This document shows positions 60,419 to 64,000 of a stretch of DNA of 64,000 nucleotides, one piece after another. The notes beneath the pieces were generated by a model. It searched no databases. It was not told the DNA's origin and saw only the letters and a program-made list of their open reading frames with translations. The stretch's first letter is position 1. Every line of letters starts with the position of its first letter. The stretch spans positions 16,168,469 through 16,232,468 of the forward strand of contig NC_064035.1 in the NCBI RefSeq assembly GCF_932526225.1. Direction: 5' to 3'. The position numbers were made by a program, and so were the translations under genes. This stretch comes from Nematostella vectensis (taxonomy: Eukaryota > Cnidaria > Anthozoa > Actiniaria > Edwardsiidae).

Positions 60419-63400
60419 ATGGAGACGTTGTACCAACAAACAAATAGGTATTGTGGCTCTTCCTTCTTTTTACCAGAATGTAGGATTAGGGATATTAGAA
60501 ATAACTCATTGGTACGGTTGGCAGGGAAATCTTCTTTATTTTGTACATTGATTGATAGATTGATTCTTGAAGTCCAGAGTCAGCTGAATAAGCTCGGATT
60601 TGCCAAGGGAGATGAGCTAACAGGTGAAGTACCTTCCTAAGGAAAAAGCGTGGATGCGAGCTTTCAAAGGAGATGATAAATGCTGCTTAGGGTTCTAAAC
60701 ATAGTACTTACATGAGCTTAAAAGTTTATTTGCAATATAAAAGAAGATCATAGAGCTGATGAAAAATATAAATAAGGAGACTACTAAGAGTGTCCACTTA
60801 ACCCTAAGGGCATTCATCAACGCTTTTAGCTCCATTTCTTGTTTGAACAATCTTTTAAAGCAGCCCCATAGTCAGGAGGGCTGGGGGGATTTGGGCCTCC
60901 CCCTTCCCCCCCCCCACTCGACTGGAAGGTCCACTCTGTTTTCTCTCTTTAAATTAAGTACCACTACAAAGTAGGACAAGCTACCTTAGAGAAAATGGTT
61001 TGCTTTATGGGTAAACAAACTCCCCTCCCCGCTCAAAATAATTGCTATGATTGTGTAGAGGAATCTGTTTGGCAGGTTAAAACAAAGTGAGTACCAAGTG
61101 TTCGACAGCCATCAATCAGTTGCCAGTTACCTCTTTTCCAGCTGACCATATGGACCCAAGGGAGTACTCAGCTATGAACAGAAGGGGGTGTGGGGAGAGG
61201 TTCTGTTGGGCAGAGCCCAAAATTTCAGACCCAAGAAAATAACAATCATTAGAATCTTAACACCCTTAGCATTGTGAAAACAGGGAAATAGACCTACTAT
61301 AGTTTGACAATTTTTGCTCAATACAAGTTAAGAGGTTTTCGTTGCAGTTTCTTAGCATAAAAAATACTGAGGAAGGACTTGCTGTTAATTTATTCTTTAT
61401 TATAATTATTAAAACAGGCAAACTCATGGATTAGTAATAAATAGAGTACCAGGCAGAAAACATTTTTTTTCTGTGTTGAATCATGTGTCGTCTGTATTTC
61501 TGATAGAGCTAGAGCGGCATATTGATGCAATACTGGGTGAAATATCCTCCAACTGTGACAAGCTGAACATATTGGTGAATAAAGAACCAGCAATCAAGCG
61601 TCAAGGAGCCAAAATGTGGGTTGTAGACAAATTTTTTAATCTTGTTTTTAAGGTTGCTTTTGATCAGATGTATGGTGGGAATGAATGTGGGCTTGCTTAT
61701 GATAAGTTATATTGTACTAAGAACAGCTTTTTATTTCAGTAAAGCTGATCAACTTGTATATGATCTACGCCATCTACAAACTGCATTCCATAATTACCAA
61801 CAGCGTAGGATTCAAAGAGTGAGTTATTAGGACTAAAGCATTTTTTCTAATACAGAGATATGTCCAATATTTTATCATTTAGACTGTACCATTTCAGGGT
61901 TGGTTGGCAAAAAGGCTATAAAATAGTGTAAATTGCTTTCAGTTTGGTGCCTAACTAGGGAGGGTGGATCTAGCTATTTGCTAAAAGGGGGTTACATTTG
62001 GTTTTTAGGCTCCAACTGACAAAAATTCTTATCTCTGAAGGCAGTTTCATTGATAGAAGAATTCATTTTCTGGGCATTTTGTCACAAAAAATGCAGCTTC
62101 AATAGAGATAAGGGCATAAAAATTCTATATGGTAATATATATAAAACTTAAAATTTAACACCCCTCCTACCCTTAACCATTCCCCCTAGATCCGCTACTT
62201 CTCACTATTCTGTTAGTTTTTTATTGTCACTCAAAGGTATTGTGTTTCCTAGGAAGAAGAGGAGAGAGAAAGGGATGAGCTACTTAACAAGAGGTTTTTG
62301 CCAAATGTAAGTTTAACCTTAATGGCTCTGCTAGAGACTCTATTCTCAAATATCAGATTAAGGGAAAGTTTATTTATTATCCAGAGGAGGGCGTGAGGAT
62401 TTTGATAAAAGTAAGAGATAAAATTTGTTGCCCCCCCTTCAGGAGGAACAAAATTTTCCATGCCCCCCCTCCTTATGCTTCCCCCATATTTTCTGGAAGG
62501 GGGGTGCCCCCCCTTCAGGAGTAACAAAATTTTCCATGCCCCCCCCCTTATGCTTCCCCCATATTTTCTGGAAGGGGGGTGCCCCCCCTTCAGGAGGAAC
62601 AAAATTTTCCATGCCCCCCCTCTTATGCTTCCCCCATAATTTCTGGAAGGGGGGTGCCCCCCCTTCAGGAGGAACAAAATTTTCCATGCCCCCCTCCCCC
62701 TTATGCTTCCACCATAATTTCTGGAAGGGGGGTGCCCCCCCTTCAGGAGGAACAAAATTTTCCATGCCCCCCCCCTTATGCTTCCCCCATATTTTCTGGA
62801 AGGGGGGTGCCCCCCCTTCAGGAGGAACAAAATTTTCCATGCCCCCCCTCTTATGCTTCCCCCATAATTTCTGGAAGGGGGGTGCCCCCCCTTCAGGAGG
62901 AACAAAATTTTCCATGCCCCCCTCCCCCTTATGCTTCCACCATAATTTCTGGAAGGGGGGTGCCCCCCTTCCAGAAAATAAAAGAAAGAAGGAGCAAAGG
63001 AAGAAATGAAAATGAAAATGTCAAAGAAACACAAGCAAGAAATTAGCTGCAATTTGGTCAAAAAGTAGAGGGGAAAGAATTCGCTGAGAAGATTAATCCA
63101 GAAAAATTGAGGCCACTCAATTTTAGCAAAAAGGCTTTTTTTGTTTTTCTCCTTGCAAGAAAAGCGAAGCATGAGAAAGAAAAGAGAGAGAGAATGAAAG
63201 CAAATCAGACATTAGCAAGGATGTTGGTGACAAAGAATGAGCGCTTATAGCATCAGACCGTTTTGTTAATAATTTTAAACATAAAGCACTTTATAAACAT
63301 CATATAGAGGAAACCATGAAAAAATGTATATAGGGTGTATACAGGTTTGCATTATATAGATAAAACATGGCTTAATACATATCCTGGACTCCTAGATTTA

Positions 63401-63909
63401 GCATGGAAAATAACTGCCCCCAAACCGAGACTCGTTGAACCAAGAAGTTTGATTTGACACTTGGTCAAATTATATAAAAAAGACAACAACCAAAGAAATC
63501 AGTGACTCCCCCCTTTTAAAATCCATATACTTTCAATGCCCCCCTTTTAGGCCTACAGAAATTTCTTGAAGCCCCCCCCCCCCCCCACAGTATCCTCACG
63601 CCCCCCCCCCCCCTTCGAGATAATAAAGGGATATTTTGGAGTTATCAAGAATAAAAGCCATATCACTTTATATAATATTTTTTACACCCAGATAAAACAG
63701 TACTACAGTTTTTTCTTATATAATATCAAGGCTCACATTTGCTCCCTAAATCCTTATAATTATAGAATAGTGGGGAGACATCAATAATGATAGACCATGC
63801 CCTACAGCACAACACGGGTCTACAGAATGCACACCAAGGCATGGATGAAATGATAAGCAGTGGTTCTAGTATACTGACAAGTCTGAGGGAGCAACGAAAT
63901 GTTTTAAAG
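60419..63909 (+). CDS. GOSR2: GOSR2/membrin, Golgi Qb-SNARE; 3' partial
   Basis: Exons 60419-60447, 60559-60623, 61507-61615, 61740-61818, 62253-62306 and 63766-63909 join in phase to 160 residues. The protein follows membrin in order: METLYQQTNR at the start, the helix ELERHIDAILGEI, NKEPAIKRQGAK, DQLVYDLRHLQTAFHNYQQR, RERDELLNKRF, then the beginning of the SNARE motif with HNTGLQNAHQGMDEMI and LREQRNVLK. Membrin works in ER-to-Golgi and intra-Golgi membrane fusion with syntaxin 5. The rest of the SNARE helix and the C-terminal membrane anchor must lie beyond the right edge. The acceptor TTATAG|AATAGTGG was chosen for the sixth exon because it alone keeps phase 0. Confidence 0.93.
60861..61055. 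mobile_element. Diverged relative of the 54065 inverted-repeat element
   Basis: CAGCCCCATAGTCAGGAGGG at the left, an internal C tract, CTGGAAGGTC(CA/TG) and ACTCCCC...CTCAAAAT blocks follow the order of the 54065-54405 element. The right terminus is decayed. It lies in GOSR2 intron 2. Confidence 0.5.
62430..62970. repeat. 75-77-bp C/G-tract minisatellite, seven copies, in GOSR2 intron 5
   Basis: Units contain GGAACAAAATTTTCCATGCC, a C tract, TTATGCTTCCCCCATA and TTTTCTGGAAGGGGGGTG followed by another C tract. Copies 2-3-4 and 5-6-7 repeat the same three variants, giving a higher-order period of about 225 bp. Several frames on both strands stay open across it. Confidence 0.95.
63570..63613. 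repeat. Paired C homopolymer tracts
   Basis: Two C runs flank ACAGTATCCTCACG. The word ATCCTCACGCCC is inverted at about 62386-62399 (GGGCGTGAGGAT), so both may be ends of a larger insertion that includes the minisatellite. Confidence 0.5.
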
Positions 63910-64000
63910 GTGGAGTATAATCCAAATCAGTCAGCCGCAAGTTGTACATTATTATGTATACCCTCATAACTAACCCACTGACAGTCATTGGAGTGTGCAT

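Noticed and set aside
62249-63172. A 307-residue glycine/proline-rich frame and overlapping frames on both strands
   Set aside because: The length comes from homopolymer and tandem repeats with few stops; units vary by 1-2 bp and the region lies in a GOSR2 intron.

Overview
The window looks like nuclear DNA of an early-branching animal, most likely an anthozoan cnidarian (sea-anemone-like). The evidence is: compact genes with many short introns and GT/AG borders, well conserved animal families (PNGase/NGLY1, CoREST/RCOR, GOSR2/membrin), secreted lineage-type genes (vWA-tyrosinase, apple/EGF/fibrinogen-like), and Penelope-like elements, LINE remnants and many short inverted-repeat elements. 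The species is inferred from gene content, not proven. No prokaryotic features, CRISPR arrays, rRNA or tRNA genes were seen.

Layout. (1) 1-19099, plus strand: the 3' part of a giant cadherin with about 52 EC linker motifs, one transmembrane helix and a cytoplasmic tail of about 210 residues. Most of it lies in one exon of about 16 kb that holds nearly seven copies of a 1311-bp (437-residue, four-EC) tandem repeat. (2) 21903-36068, minus strand, convergent with the cadherin: a 14-exon gene for a 775-residue thioredoxin-PUB-PNGase-PAW protein. (3) 37489-40711, plus: a secreted vWA-tyrosinase protein of 626 residues. (4) 42384-47348, plus: a secreted apple/EGF/fibrinogen-like protein of 371 residues, with a nest of retroelement fragments in its first intron. 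(5) 47349-51818: gene-poor, with a decayed Penelope-like 3' end, a 0.7-kb inverted-repeat element, a LINE remnant and a dense ATTGATATCAAT-type palindrome field. (6) 51819-58072, plus: CoREST (ELM2, SANT1, a GATA-like zinc finger, coiled linker, SANT2, proline-rich tail). (7) 60419 to the right edge, plus: the first six exons of GOSR2/membrin. The exon models were joined by hand from splice-site phase; each one closes in frame.

The most unusual signal is the behaviour of exon ends. Three minisatellites in the window are tandem copies of the last 40-60 bases of a coding exon plus its immediate flank: the cadherin stop codon (47-bp unit), the PNGase exon 7 splice donor (55-bp unit, about 18 copies, most with an intact AG|GTTAGT donor) and the PNGase stop codon (62-bp unit, about 20 copies). 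A single 77-bp duplication of the thioredoxin active-site exon start lies in the same gene, and the cadherin array is the same phenomenon at protein-domain scale. Other leads are a repeated furin-type RKRR site every 437 residues in the cadherin, a zinc finger inside CoREST, and two domain fusions (thioredoxin with PNGase, vWA with tyrosinase).

The genes do not form one pathway. The cadherin and the two secreted proteins act at the cell surface or in matrix, PNGase in cytosolic glycoprotein quality control, CoREST in chromatin repression and GOSR2 in ER-Golgi traffic.
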